Shown: positions 1-8,272, counted from the first letter of the stretch. The stretch: DNA of 64,000 bases from Cytobacillus oceanisediminis (GCF_003182355.1 NZ_QGTW01000014.1:62001-126000); one strand, 5' to 3'. A program made the numbers and translations. The notes: a model not told the origin generated them from the letters alone.

Positions 1-15
1 CCCAGTTCTTAATAA

Positions 16-1224
16 TTAATGAACTGAGACTTCTTCAAAAGGCCATGCCGGCAGCTGCTTTCGAAGCGGCTTATCCTCCCTGTAGCCCAGAGCGTATTCT
101 CCTTGCATGATAGTATGGATTTCCCTGGTGCCTTCATAAATGACAGGAGCTTTTGAGTTTCTTAGGAAACGCTCGACTGGGTATTCATCTGAATATCCAT
201 ATGCACCGTGAATTTGTACAGCATCATTGGCAGCTTCAAAAGCGGCATTGCATGAAATCCACTTAGCAAGGGAAGTTTCCTTTGTATTCCTTTTACCCTG
301 GTTCTTTAGCCACCCTGCCTTGAAAACAAGCAATCTGGATATCTCTAAATTTGCACTCATATTAGCAATCATCTGCTGTACCAATTGATGTTTCCCAATC
401 TCCTTGCCAAAAGTTTTGCGTTCGTGGCAGTATTTTAAGCTTGCTTCCAGACTTGCCTGGATTAATCCTACAGCACCAGCTGCAACTGTAAATCTTCCGT
501 TATCCAGCGCAGACATGGCAATTTTAAAGCCTTCCCCTTCTTCACCAAGCCTATTTGATACCGGCACTCTGACATCTGACAAAAATACCTCGCCAGTGTT
601 TCCCGCACGAATTCCCAGCTTGCCTTTAATTGCCTTTGATTCAACACCAGGAAAGCTGCGTTCAACAATAAAAGCTGTAATACCCTTGTGGCCTATATCA
701 TGTTCAGTTTTAGCAAAAATAAGAAAGTTATCTGCTGCATCACAAAGTGAAATCCAGGTTTTTGATCCATTTAAAATATAGGAGTCTCCATCACGGATAG
801 CTGTACTATTCATAGCAGCAACATCTGACCCGGCATTAGGTTCAGTTAATCCAAATGCCCCAACCTGTTTGCCCTGTGCTTGAGGCACTAAATATTTTTG
901 TTTTTGTTCCTCGGATCCCCACTGCAGCAAAGTCATACTATTTAATCCGGTATGGACTGAAACTGCTGTACGGTAAGCAGTATCTCCCCGCTCTAATTCT
1001 TCACAAACAATAGCCAGTGTATTATAGTCCATCCCTACACCGCCGTATTCCTCAGGAATGCACACCCCCATCAATTGAAGCTCGGCTAATTTTTTTAAAA
1101 TAGAAGGTTCAAAATGGCCTTGGCGGTCCCACTCCTGAATATTAGGGATAATTTCCTTATCTACAAACTTTCTTACTAATTTCTTTACACTCTGCTGTTC
1201 TTCAGTTAATTCGAAATTCATCAT
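16..1224 (-). CDS. Acyl-CoA dehydrogenase, glutaryl-CoA dehydrogenase-like
   Basis: Flavin-dependent alpha,beta-dehydrogenation of an acyl-CoA in the cytoplasm, passing electrons to ETF. The 402-residue protein has usual family length. It carries the FAD/substrate signature AFGLTEPNAGSD near residue 125 and the catalytic-base motif VIYEGTREIH, with Glu at about residue 364. The start is the first of two adjacent ATG codons, seven bases after GGAGG. It follows the CoA transferase gene by 11 bp and is surely co-transcribed with it. The pairing suggests the transferase makes the thioester that this enzyme oxidises. Overall similarity is to the glutaryl-CoA/short-branched-chain group, but the substrate cannot be read from sequence alone. 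Confidence 0.9.
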   Translation of the reverse strand: MMNFELTEEQQSVKKLVRKFVDKEIIPNIQEWDRQGHFEPSILKKLAELQLMGVCIPEEYGGVGMDYNTLAIVCEELERGDTAYRTAVSVHTGLNSMTLLQWGSEEQKQKYLVPQAQGKQVGAFGLTEPNAGSDVAAMNSTAIRDGDSYILNGSKTWISLCDAADNFLIFAKTEHDIGHKGITAFIVERSFPGVESKAIKGKLGIRAGNTGEVFLSDVRVPVSNRLGEEGEGFKIAMSALDNGRFTVAAGAVGLIQASLEASLKYCHERKTFGKEIGKHQLVQQMIANMSANLEISRLLVFKAGWLKNQGKRNTKETSLAKWISCNAAFEAANDAVQIHGAYGYSDEYPVERFLRNSKAPVIYEGTREIHTIMQGEYALGYREDKPLRKQLPAWPFEEVSVH

Positions 1225-1235
1225 ATTAATTCCTC

Positions 1236-2423
1236 CTAAATAATTTTATTTTGTTTAAATTTTTTTATTTCGTCCGGCTGGTACCCAATTTGTTCTAATA
1301 CTGCTTCCGTGTGCTCGCCATAGAGAGGAGGGTGATGCCTCATCTTCACTGGTGATTTGGATAGTTTTATCGGAGATCCTGTCAGTTTCAGATCTTTTAT
1401 TAATGGATGATCCATTTCCACTACCATTTCTCTTGCTTTTATTTGTGGATCATCAAACATTTCTCTAACCGTATTTATTGGACCATTAGGAATCCCCGCT
1501 GCATCCAAAATCTCTTTCCATTCTTGTTTTGTTTTTTTAGAGAGAAGCTCTTCACAAATCGGGATGAGCTTTGTCTTATTCTCTATTCTGTTCTCATTGT
1601 GAATAAACTCATCCATCTCAGCTAAGACTGGTCTGCCAAGAGCAGCCGCAAATCGTTTAAACTGTTCATCATTCCCAACTGCTACAACCAGTTCTCCATC
1701 CATTGCAGAAAACACCTGGTAAGGAACAATATTTGGGTGCTGGTTTCCTAACCGGCCAGGTATTACTCCACTGCATAAATAATTGCTTGCGACATTTATT
1801 AATGAAGAAACCTGGCAATCCAGTAACGAGATATCAATTTCTTGCCCTTCTCCTGTTTGAGTGTGATGGTGTAACGCTGACAGGATTCCTATACATGTAT
1901 AGAGCCCAGTAAGTACATCAGCTATGGCTACACCTACCTTCATAGGACTTCCATCTGGTTCTCCTGTAATGCTCATAAGACCGCTCATCGCCTGAATAAT
2001 ATAGTCATAGCCTGGCAGGTCCTTATATGGCCCAGTTGAACCAAATCCGGTAATGGATGCCATAATCAGAGTTGGATTCAACTCTTTTAAACTTTCATAT
2101 CCCAGGCCCATTTTTTCCATAGTTCCTGCTTTAAAGTTTTGAACTACAATATCGCTTGATGTGACAAGCCTCCGAAAAATTTCTTTTCCCTCTTCTGATT
2201 TTAGATTCAATGTGATGCTTTGCTTATTGCGATTGGCACATAAGTAATAAGCACTTTCACCATTTACAAAGGGTGGACCCCAACCGCGTGTCTCATCGCC
2301 TGTTTTGTAATGTTCTATTTTGATAACTTCTGCCCCCAGGTCGCCAAGAATCATTGAGCAAAAAGGGCCCGCCAATACACGGGAGACATCAATAATCCGA
2401 ATTCCCTCTAGTGCACCGCTCAT
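1236..2423 (-). CDS. Family III CoA transferase (CaiB/BaiF type)
   Basis: Moves CoA from a donor thioester to a carboxylic acid. It has the family N-terminus (DVSRVLAGPFCSMILGDLGAEVIKIE region) and the catalytic aspartate in AIADVLTG at residue 169, the same number as in formyl-CoA transferase. I chose the internal ATG at 2423 because AGAGGTGA sits six bases before it; an upstream in-frame ATG at 2444 has no good ribosome binding site. The product is then 395 residues, normal for the family. It is first in an operon with the downstream acyl-CoA dehydrogenase. Expression probably depends on the leader and terminator immediately upstream. A paralogue lies at 9968-11182. Confidence 0.9.
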   Translation of the reverse strand: MSGALEGIRIIDVSRVLAGPFCSMILGDLGAEVIKIEHYKTGDETRGWGPPFVNGESAYYLCANRNKQSITLNLKSEEGKEIFRRLVTSSDIVVQNFKAGTMEKMGLGYESLKELNPTLIMASITGFGSTGPYKDLPGYDYIIQAMSGLMSITGEPDGSPMKVGVAIADVLTGLYTCIGILSALHHHTQTGEGQEIDISLLDCQVSSLINVASNYLCSGVIPGRLGNQHPNIVPYQVFSAMDGELVVAVGNDEQFKRFAAALGRPVLAEMDEFIHNENRIENKTKLIPICEELLSKKTKQEWKEILDAAGIPNGPINTVREMFDDPQIKAREMVVEMDHPLIKDLKLTGSPIKLSKSPVKMRHHPPLYGEHTEAVLEQIGYQPDEIKKFKQNKII

Positions 2424-2632
2424 ACTCTCACCTCTTTCGTCCATTTAATAAACAAAAAAGAGCCAGCAAAACAGACAATGTCTTAAGGACACTGAACGCT
2501 TTACTGACTCTTATCCAAGGCTCGTCTTCCGGCAAGGAAGATCAAGTGAACAAAGCCAATTTTTTAAAATAACCTTTTTAACTAAAATTCAAGCCGTACA
2601 TGCAGCAAGAGAATTGCTGTCATCGGTTTGTT
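2424..2632 (-). promoter_or_regulatory. Structured 5' leader of the CoA transferase operon, candidate attenuator RNA
   Basis: About 210 nt of untranslated leader lies between a sigma-A promoter and the CoA transferase start. Three helices can be drawn on the minus strand. First is CAGCAA/TTGCTG (2603-2619). Second is a GGCT/AGCC helix (2519-2557) enclosing CTTCC/GGAAG. Third is a terminator hairpin (2454-2510). The GAGCC at about 2519-2523 could pair with the GGCTC of the terminator, giving a possible antiterminator. I do not recognise a T-box, SAM, TPP, glycine or other standard riboswitch core. It may be a novel or divergent regulatory RNA, or simply a leader with a terminator inherited from the upstream gene. 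Confidence 0.5.
2454..2510 (-). terminator. Intrinsic terminator just before the CoA transferase start
   Basis: On the minus strand GAGTCAGTAAA pairs with TTTGCTGGCTC (11 bp including two G-U pairs), with a further small helix at the tip, followed at once by six T. The last T is only about 30 bases upstream of the ATG at 2423. That position is typical of an attenuator rather than of a terminator for the distant coat gene, whose stop is at 2720, upstream of a promoter that lies in between. Confidence 0.75.
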
Positions 2633-2638
2633 AGTCTT

Positions 2639-2668
2639 ATTATATAATAATTTGATAGAATTTTGCAA
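2639..2668 (-). promoter_or_regulatory. Sigma-A promoter of the CoA transferase leader
   Basis: Minus-strand TTGCAA (2668-2663), 18 bp spacer, then a perfect TATAAT (2644-2639). The predicted transcript starts near 2632 and runs through the structured leader. Confidence 0.6.
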
Positions 2669-2719
2669 TAATTAGAGAAGATATTTTTCTATAAAGTAAG
2701 AAGCTTAATTATCAGCTAT

Positions 2720-3202
2720 TTACATAGACATGGCTTGTTTAGCGAGCATCATATCATTTTGAAGCAATTTATTTAAATTGTAAGAAGGATATAATCCTTT
2801 TCTGTACATATAGGAATATATCTGTTCATGGATATCAATTGCCTGATTAAGCTGTTTTTTTAATACCTTTCTTACCGCTGGGGTTGCTGTTTCTGTAATT
2901 GCAACCCCATAATTTCTTACAGCAGTTTTTGCAAATGCCAATAAATCCCCTGCCAGAAAGCTGTCTGATGAACGATAGTCAGCAGATTGCTGCGGATGGG
3001 GGGCATATGGATAAAATTGCAGCAATTCCCTCAGGTTCATATCCAAACCTTGAATGGTTTTCAGATAAATCTGTCTAAGTTCCTGATCTTGAATTTCTTT
3101 TAACCCCTTTTTAAGCTTCATTAAACCGATTGCTTGAAATGCTACCAGCTCATGAATTTCCAAAGTCTCATGCCATGCAAGAGCCTGTTGATAATTTGGC
3201 AT
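2720..3202 (-). CDS. CotF-family spore coat protein
   Basis: A 160-residue all-helical protein of the spore coat CotF family (ferritin-like four-helix fold), expected in the outer layers of the spore. The family pattern shows as an N-terminal ALAWHETLEIHELVAFQAIGLMKLKK helix and a C-terminal YMYRKGLYPSYNLNKLLQNDMMLA helix. GTAGGAGA precedes the ATG. A sigma-K-like promoter upstream agrees with mother-cell expression. It is a single gene unrelated to the catabolic blocks around it, and marks the organism as a spore former. Its exact position in the coat is unknown. Confidence 0.8.
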   Translation of the reverse strand: MPNYQQALAWHETLEIHELVAFQAIGLMKLKKGLKEIQDQELRQIYLKTIQGLDMNLRELLQFYPYAPHPQQSADYRSSDSFLAGDLLAFAKTAVRNYGVAITETATPAVRKVLKKQLNQAIDIHEQIYSYMYRKGLYPSYNLNKLLQNDMMLAKQAMSM

Positions 3203-3234
3203 TATATAATTTCTCCTACCCGTTTTGTCACCCT

Positions 3235-3263
3235 TAAATTATGTAACAAGAACCAATCTGTGC
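3235..3263 (-). promoter_or_regulatory. Sigma-K-like promoter of the coat gene
   Basis: On the minus strand GCAC (its AC complements 3260-3261) is followed after 16 bp by CATAATTTA (3243-3235). This matches the sigma-K pattern AC-N16-CATANNNTA. It lies about 35 bp upstream of the coat gene start. Confidence 0.6.
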
Positions 3264-3273
3264 ATGACTACAT

Positions 3274-3331
3274 AAAAAAGCACCAAGCCCCTATGGCAGT
3301 TAGGTTAACTTCCCATAGGTGGCCTGGTACC
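3274..3331 (-). terminator. Terminator after the VanW gene
   Basis: Long imperfect hairpin starting with GTACCAGGCCACCTATGG and ending CCATAGGGGCTTGGTGC, then six T, directly after the VanW stop. It is clearly related in sequence to the terminator at 4933-4986. Confidence 0.8.
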
Positions 3332-3333
3332 GA

Positions 3334-4359
3334 TTAAATTGCTTTCTTAAACATTCCCTCATACTGTTTGGAGGTTCTAAGTTCAATGGTTAATACCCCT
3401 TTACCAAAATGGGCTTTTACCAGGAGCGGTACACCAGTCGTGTTTTCGAATCTGAAGTCTTTCCCTCCGTAGGAGACCGTTGCATCCCGGCCTTTAGGAA
3501 CGTAGCCTACCGTTACAGAATGATGGTGCTTTTCCACATAACTGACTCCGACTTTATCAACAGCATTGAATAAAGTCGATGATGTCTGGCAAATGCCGCC
3601 GCCAATACCCATAACAAGCTTCCCATTAATGGCTTCCTCTGCTGGCTGATACCCATGGGCCTCGTCACTTGGCCCAACTGTTGAATTAAATGAAAAATGA
3701 TCCCCAACACCAAGAATGACATTATTGATTGCCTCTGCGGAAAGCTCTATGTTTTTCGTTCGACCTGCAACACCACTATTGAAATAGGTCGTATAAGAAG
3801 CAACTACAACTTCATCCAAGCCAGGAACATCCTCGGGATTATACCCGCTTTCTGTTACATAAAGCGGAAGTTCAACATCTCCTCCGCTAACCGAAGATTC
3901 AAGAATATTCTCAACTAACTCACTTTCTTCCAGTATAATCTCAGGCTGACCCTTTATTACCTTTCCGTCAGGTCCTATTTTATCGAGAATCATCCTTTGA
4001 TCGTAGCCTTGCTTTGTATCTGTTCCCCTTGCTATTTCTCTGGCCCATTTTTCCAGTTCTGCTTTGTATTTCTCATCCTCGGATCCAAAGCCCATTTCCG
4101 CCGGTTTAAACGATTTTAGTAAGGCTTTTGTTTTTGGATCGATAACATTGACAACAACTGGCTTTACTTCTTCTTTTTCTTTCTTTTCTTTAGCTCGCTC
4201 CTCTAACTTGGCTTTTTCCCGGGCTTCTTCTTCCTTTGCTTGCTCCTCAGCAGCTTTCTTCTCTAATTCTTCTTCCTTCATACTTTCTTCCGCACACCCA
4301 GCTAATCCTAATAAGCTACCAATCAACAATAGTGAAATTCCCCAATTTCTCTTGCTCAT
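3334..4359 (-). CDS. VanW-domain lipoprotein
   Basis: A 341-residue membrane-anchored lipoprotein. Residues 1-22 form a signal peptide with lipobox LAGC. A strongly charged Glu/Lys coiled segment (about 27-68) follows. The C-terminal half is the VanW domain, seen from GVAGRTKNIELSAEAI through VGDHFSFNSTVG and GIGGGICQTSSTLFNA to VSYGGKDFRFENTT. VanW proteins occur with glycopeptide resistance and in many spore formers; their biochemical role is not settled, though a cell-wall-associated role is usual. GGGGGA precedes the ATG. It ends right at its own terminator, so it is probably monocistronic. Confidence 0.88.
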   Translation of the reverse strand: MSKRNWGISLLLIGSLLGLAGCAEESMKEEELEKKAAEEQAKEEEAREKAKLEERAKEKKEKEEVKPVVVNVIDPKTKALLKSFKPAEMGFGSEDEKYKAELEKWAREIARGTDTKQGYDQRMILDKIGPDGKVIKGQPEIILEESELVENILESSVSGGDVELPLYVTESGYNPEDVPGLDEVVVASYTTYFNSGVAGRTKNIELSAEAINNVILGVGDHFSFNSTVGPSDEAHGYQPAEEAINGKLVMGIGGGICQTSSTLFNAVDKVGVSYVEKHHHSVTVGYVPKGRDATVSYGGKDFRFENTTGVPLLVKAHFGKGVLTIELRTSKQYEGMFKKAI

Positions 4360-4493
4360 ATTTCCCCCAGCTTTTCCTAATATTCTTCCTGTATCTCTTT
4401 TTAGGAAGTCGTTTCCATTTTCTTATTGTATTCAGCGTTGAGTAAAGGTATTCCTGCGCAACCGCAGCTTGAGTTGTACCTTTTTTTACATTT

Positions 4494-4523
4494 AAAAACG
4501 CCTGCAATTAAGCAGACGTTTTT
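4494..4523 (-). terminator. Bidirectional-looking terminator after the 59-aa gene
   Basis: A 9-bp stem AACGTCTGC/GCAGGCGTT with a six-base loop, followed by five T on the minus strand; the plus strand also ends in a T run. It lies seven bases after the stop of the small gene at 4527-4706 and separates it from the VanW gene. Confidence 0.8.
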
Positions 4524-4526
4524 AAT

Positions 4527-4706
4527 TTATAATCCTCCACACCCCGAATGATTATCCTGATCGTTTTCCGAGGTTCTGTTTTCTTCTTTTGAAACAGACT
4601 CCAATCCATACCCTGTAGAACTAATTTCCAACACTCCCTCGGCTTGCCTATTTTTAAGGTCCTTCTCCGCTTCAGTCTGGCCAAATTCAACATTGTCTTT
4701 ATTCAT
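4527..4706 (-). CDS. Small hydrophilic protein, 59 aa, unknown function
   Basis: An ORF just under the usual 60-residue cutoff. GGAGG stands seven bases before the ATG. The product is acidic and polar with no membrane segment, begins MNKDNVEFGQTEAEKD and ends HSGCGGL, with its only cysteine four residues from the end. It begins 21 bp after the small zinc-binding gene upstream and ends at a terminator, so the two make a mini-operon. I do not recognise the family. The composition and single C-terminal cysteine recall small spore-associated or peptide-like products, but that is only a guess. Confidence 0.65.
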   Translation of the reverse strand: MNKDNVEFGQTEAEKDLKNRQAEGVLEISSTGYGLESVSKEENRTSENDQDNHSGCGGL

Positions 4707-4727
4707 CTCAAAACCTCCAACACTTTT

Positions 4728-4871
4728 TTAACCCTTTATACCCTGCAGCCACTCCTGATAACAATCCCTGCATAGTATTTCTTCCCTTTCACTATCCGCT
4801 ACATCAAATGTAATCCTGTGCATATGATTACCCTCGATATCATCTGTACAATAAAAACACTTTTCACCCAT
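4728..4871 (-). CDS. Small CxxC zinc-ribbon-like protein, 47 aa
   Basis: A short protein with two CxxC pairs, CFYC near residues 5-8 and CRDC near 35-38, which would bind one zinc ion. The start at 4871 is set by GGAGGG seven bases upstream; a longer in-frame ORF reaches 4934 but its first ATG lacks a ribosome binding site. First gene of a two-gene unit with the 59-aa protein. Many Bacillaceae carry such mini zinc fingers of unknown function. It might bind nucleic acid or a partner protein. Confidence 0.65.
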   Translation of the reverse strand: MGEKCFYCTDDIEGNHMHRITFDVADSEREEILCRDCYQEWLQGIKG

Positions 4872-4932
4872 GATGTACCCTCCATTGTTGAAAGTGTTTT
4901 TATTTTGAAACAGGAACATCATATTTATACAC

Positions 4933-4986
4933 AAAAAAGTACCAGGTACCTATATAGTTTGCTAAGGTCGTATAGGTGCCTGGTAC
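4933..4986 (-). terminator. Terminator after the APC permease gene
   Basis: GTACCAGGCACCTATA pairs with TATAGGTACCTGGTAC across a 16-base loop and is followed by six T on the minus strand, 15 bp after the permease stop. It shares its GTACCAGG arm with the terminator at 3274-3331. Confidence 0.85.
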
Positions 4987-5001
4987 CGCTATAATTAAGA
5001 A

Positions 5002-6444
5002 TTAACTGCTTTTTTCTTCTATATCAGTTTCCCCTTCATATTTTATTACTCTGGCGATTTCATCATTCATATGTTTATTCGAGTATTCCGTTCCGTATTT
5101 CGACATGGATATTTTGTAAAAGACAAATCCCAGGATAATCCAGGCAAATACGATAACCCATTCGTATGGCCAAATAAGTGCTGAAGGCATTCCTGGCATA
5201 TAAAGAATACTTACGCCCAAAGACATAATAACCGCTATCCATCCGATTGATGTACCGCCTTGAAGACGAAACGGCCTCTGCATATCTGGAGATTTTTTTC
5301 GCAAAATCACGAATGATAACGCCACCATAAACCATGCTATAACTAACCCTAGTCCGCCTGCATCCACCAGCCAAACTAGTGCAGGTCTGCCTAACAATGG
5401 TGCTGCTGTTGATAAAACTGCAATTAATAAGATTGCTTTATGAGGGGTATTATATTTAGGATGGAGTTCACCTAAAGATTTCGGCAGCATGCCTGCCCTT
5501 GCAAGTGCATATATTGCCCGGCTGCCGCCAACATAAAATCCAATCCAGCTTGTTAATATGCCGCCAATACCCCCGATGACAAGAAGATTGCCCATCATTT
5601 TACTATTGAAAGCTTTTGCCATTGCGTCTGCTGTAACAAGATTGGATTCAGCGATTTCAGAAGGGCTTAACACACGGGAAACGCCGAAAATTACTGCAAT
5701 GTACCATACTATTGCAAAAATGACGGACACGATTAATAATTTCCCAATTTGTTTTTGAGGAAGCTTTATCTCTTCTGCTGCCTGTGGGATAACGTCAAAT
5801 CCAACAAACATAAAAGGAGTCATAATGACAACCGTTAACATTCCAGCCATGCCTTTTTCAAACAACGGCTGCATATTTTGCCCGTTTCCTGAGAACGAGC
5901 TGCCAGTTATTAATAAAACACCAGCTATAAGAATTAATAATGTCAAAATAAACATAGCTGCAGTTGAAAACTTAATCCCCCGATAATTAATCCACGCGAT
6001 AAAAATAGAACCTATAATACCTACACCTGCCCATGTGACCGTTACATCCCAATCAGCTATGGTGTACAAATATCCTTTACTATAATTAGGGATCAAAAAC
6101 TCAAATACAGTTGGCAGAGCCACAGCTTCGAATGCCACTACAGAAACATATCCCAAAATAATGGCCCATGTAGTAACAAAACTTGCAACCCTCCCCATTG
6201 CCTTAAAACTATAAACGTGTTCCCCTCCGGCCAAAGGAAGCGCAGATGCCAGCTCTGCGTAAGTTAAACCAACGAAAGTAACAAGCAATCCTCCAATAAC
6301 AAAGGCAAGAATTGCACCGAGTGAACCCGCTTCAGTGATCCAAAGTCCAGTAGTAACAACCCATCCCCAGCCAATCATTGCACCAAAAGCCAGAGCAAGT
6401 ACGTCACGATTTCCAAGTGTTTTTATGAATCTCTTTTCACTCAT
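5002..6444 (-). CDS. APC-family amino acid permease
   Basis: A 480-residue integral membrane protein with about 12 predicted helices, of the amino acid-polyamine-organocation superfamily. Helix 1 carries ALAFGAMIGWGWVV, the family glycine-rich substrate-binding break, and helix 2 carries TYAELASALPLAGGEHVYSF. GGAGG precedes the ATG. It lies downstream of a class III aminotransferase on the same strand, so it probably imports the amine or amino acid that enzyme uses. A 385-bp gap holding a repeat separates the two, and no separate promoter was obvious in it. Substrate unknown. Confidence 0.88.
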   Translation of the reverse strand: MSEKRFIKTLGNRDVLALAFGAMIGWGWVVTTGLWITEAGSLGAILAFVIGGLLVTFVGLTYAELASALPLAGGEHVYSFKAMGRVASFVTTWAIILGYVSVVAFEAVALPTVFEFLIPNYSKGYLYTIADWDVTVTWAGVGIIGSIFIAWINYRGIKFSTAAMFILTLLILIAGVLLITGSSFSGNGQNMQPLFEKGMAGMLTVVIMTPFMFVGFDVIPQAAEEIKLPQKQIGKLLIVSVIFAIVWYIAVIFGVSRVLSPSEIAESNLVTADAMAKAFNSKMMGNLLVIGGIGGILTSWIGFYVGGSRAIYALARAGMLPKSLGELHPKYNTPHKAILLIAVLSTAAPLLGRPALVWLVDAGGLGLVIAWFMVALSFVILRKKSPDMQRPFRLQGGTSIGWIAVIMSLGVSILYMPGMPSALIWPYEWVIVFAWIILGFVFYKISMSKYGTEYSNKHMNDEIARVIKYEGETDIEEKSS

Positions 6445-6542
6445 TCACTTTCCTCCACTCATTTTTTTATGTATAAAGATTGAACAAGCAAGAATGCCTA
6501 ACCAAATATAAACAATATTCTGATAATTTTATTGGCTCAAGG

Positions 6543-6582
6543 GAGGGTGTCCCTAGAGTATAGCTTTTGGACACCCTCTTTT
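6543..6582 (+). repeat. Strong inverted repeat with short T run
   Basis: A perfect 10-bp stem, GAGGGTGTCC/GGACACCCTC, with a 16-base loop and four T on the plus strand. No plus-strand gene precedes it, so it is not an obvious terminator for anything. It sits 28 bp from the repeat at 6611-6745 and may belong to the same mobile or repetitive unit. Confidence 0.5.
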
Positions 6583-6610
6583 GGTAAGGCGATAGCTCTT
6601 TAAAATTTGG

Positions 6611-6745
6611 CCTGTTGATTTCCGCTCCAGGGACTCGCTTTCCGCGGGCGGTCCAGGAGCCTCCCCGGTGCATTCGCACCTGCGGGGTCTCCCGCTAACT
6701 CGCTACTCCCGCAGGAGTCTCGCCCCTTCCGCTCCAATCAACAGG
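6611..6745. repeat. Bacillaceae-type G+C-rich intergenic repeat
   Basis: A 135-bp element bounded by perfect inverted repeats CCTGTTGATT and AATCAACAGG, with TTCCGCTCC just inside both ends and internal stretches of G+C well above the flanks. It contains several nested palindromic segments (for example around GGTGCATTCGCACC) and no credible gene. I recognise the pattern from intergenic regions of many Bacillus-type genomes, where close copies recur. It may be a small non-autonomous mobile unit. It separates the aminotransferase from the permease. Confidence 0.7.
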
Positions 6746-6830
6746 GTGCAAAAACCTTTCGAGAACAACCTAACCTGTAAACGGAATTAAAAAATACACT
6801 GGGCCTTCAATAACTAATTGGTAATACAAA

Positions 6831-8219
6831 TTAAACACTTTGTAATCTTAAACTTTTTTCAACAGTCTGAATAGCATCGGAAAAAATCATGATCATTTTT
6901 TCAATTTCTTCTTTTGTAATAATTAATGGCGGTGACAGCGCAATAATATTTGTACCCCCAAAAGTAACTGAGCGAACAATCAATTTTCGGGAAAGACATT
7001 CTTCAACCAGCTTTTGTGCAGCCATTTTCTCCGGTCCAAAAGGGATCCCCTGCTCCCTGTCCTCGAATAATTCAAAGGCACCCAGCAAGCCTTTTGCACG
7101 GGATTTTGTCACGGATGAATGCTTCTCCGTTAAATACTTAAATCCTTTTATAAGTTCCATTTCCATTTTACTTGCGTGGGCCGCCAGATTTTCTTTTTCA
7201 ATAATTTCAATGTTTTTCAAAGCTACCGCACAGGAGGTTGGGTGACCGCTATAGGTAAATCCATGGAATAAAACATCGTCCGAAACTTCTGCAAGATTGT
7301 CCCTTAATCGTTCAGTTATCGCTACCGCTCCCAGTGGAATATAACCACTCGTAATCCCCTTCGCCATACACATGATATCAGGCACCACATTCCAATTATC
7401 TACACCGAACATTCTCCCTGTCCGGCCAAAACCGCAGATCACTTCATCAGCTATCATTAAAATTCCATATTGATTACAGAGATTCCGTACAGCTTCAAGA
7501 TAACCATCTGGCGGAATAATGACCCCGCCTGCTCCTTGTATCGGTTCAACTATGACAGCCGCAATGGTTTCTGGACCTTCGTTTTCAATAATCCCTCTGA
7601 TACTTCTTGAAAAGTCAGCATCATTCTTATCTCCCCATTCGCAATTCGTTTTGTGCGCTGCTGCATGAAGAAAATCAGGTGCCAAAGATGTGGTCATATT
7701 TTGAAATTGCTGAATGCCGGTTGCGCTTGTCGCTCCCATTGTAATTCCGTGGTAAGCTCGCTCTAATCCAATAATTTTCTTCTTCTCAGGCTGTCCCTTC
7801 ATTTTCCAATAATGCCGTACAAGCTTAAATGCCGTATCATTTGATTCGGATCCTCCGGAAGTATAGAAAAATACGTTCAAGTCACCTGGAGTTAAACTTG
7901 CAAGCTTTTCTGACAGCTGAATAACCGTTTCGTGGGAAAGATTATTAAAAGATGAACTATAAGCAAGCTTGCCCATTTGCTGGCTCGCTGCCTCCCCAAG
8001 CTCTTTCCTGCCATGTCCTATATTTACATTCCATAACGATGCGAGCGCATCGATATATTGATCACCATTTACATCCGTTAAATAAATCCCCTTACTCTCT
8101 GTAAAAATTCGTTTCGGGCCATTTTCCTGATGCTGTTTCAAAGAAGATGTTGGGTGCAAATAATGTTTTTTATCCAACTCCTGCAGATTCTTTATTTGTT
8201 CTTTATTATACGTGACCAT
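6831..8219 (-). CDS. Class III pyridoxal-phosphate aminotransferase (omega-amino acid:pyruvate type)
   Basis: A 462-residue fold-type I PLP enzyme. It shows the phosphate-binding YTSGGSESNDTAFKL stretch, the EPIQGAGGVIIPP and IADEVICGFGRTG motifs (Asp pairs with the PLP ring nitrogen) and the Schiff-base lysine in MAKGITSGYIPLGAV near residue 290. Closest family members are pyruvate-dependent aminotransferases for omega-amino acids, taurine, beta-alanine or polyamines. AAGGAGGT precedes the start. The sigma-54 promoter about 55 bp upstream and the divergent activator imply induction by its substrate. With the permease downstream it forms an uptake-plus-transamination unit. Confidence 0.88.
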   Translation of the reverse strand: MVTYNKEQIKNLQELDKKHYLHPTSSLKQHQENGPKRIFTESKGIYLTDVNGDQYIDALASLWNVNIGHGRKELGEAASQQMGKLAYSSSFNNLSHETVIQLSEKLASLTPGDLNVFFYTSGGSESNDTAFKLVRHYWKMKGQPEKKKIIGLERAYHGITMGATSATGIQQFQNMTTSLAPDFLHAAAHKTNCEWGDKNDADFSRSIRGIIENEGPETIAAVIVEPIQGAGGVIIPPDGYLEAVRNLCNQYGILMIADEVICGFGRTGRMFGVDNWNVVPDIMCMAKGITSGYIPLGAVAITERLRDNLAEVSDDVLFHGFTYSGHPTSCAVALKNIEIIEKENLAAHASKMEMELIKGFKYLTEKHSSVTKSRAKGLLGAFELFEDREQGIPFGPEKMAAQKLVEECLSRKLIVRSVTFGGTNIIALSPPLIITKEEIEKMIMIFSDAIQTVEKSLRLQSV

Positions 8220-8272
8220 TCCTTTTACCTCCTTATAATGGTAAATTCATATAAAAGTTCTAAAAAGTAAGA

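Noticed and set aside
2424..2632. T-box or known riboswitch in the leader
   Set aside because: No T-box GGGUGGNACCGCG, TPP, SAM or glycine core was found, so I left it as unclassified.
4316..4507. 63-codon minus-strand ORF overlapping the VanW start
   Set aside because: It would begin inside the terminator at 4494-4523, lacks a ribosome binding site and overlaps a solid gene start.
6467..6679. 70-codon minus-strand ORF through the repeat
   Set aside because: It is formed by the G+C-rich repeat and flanks; no start signal and no family pattern.
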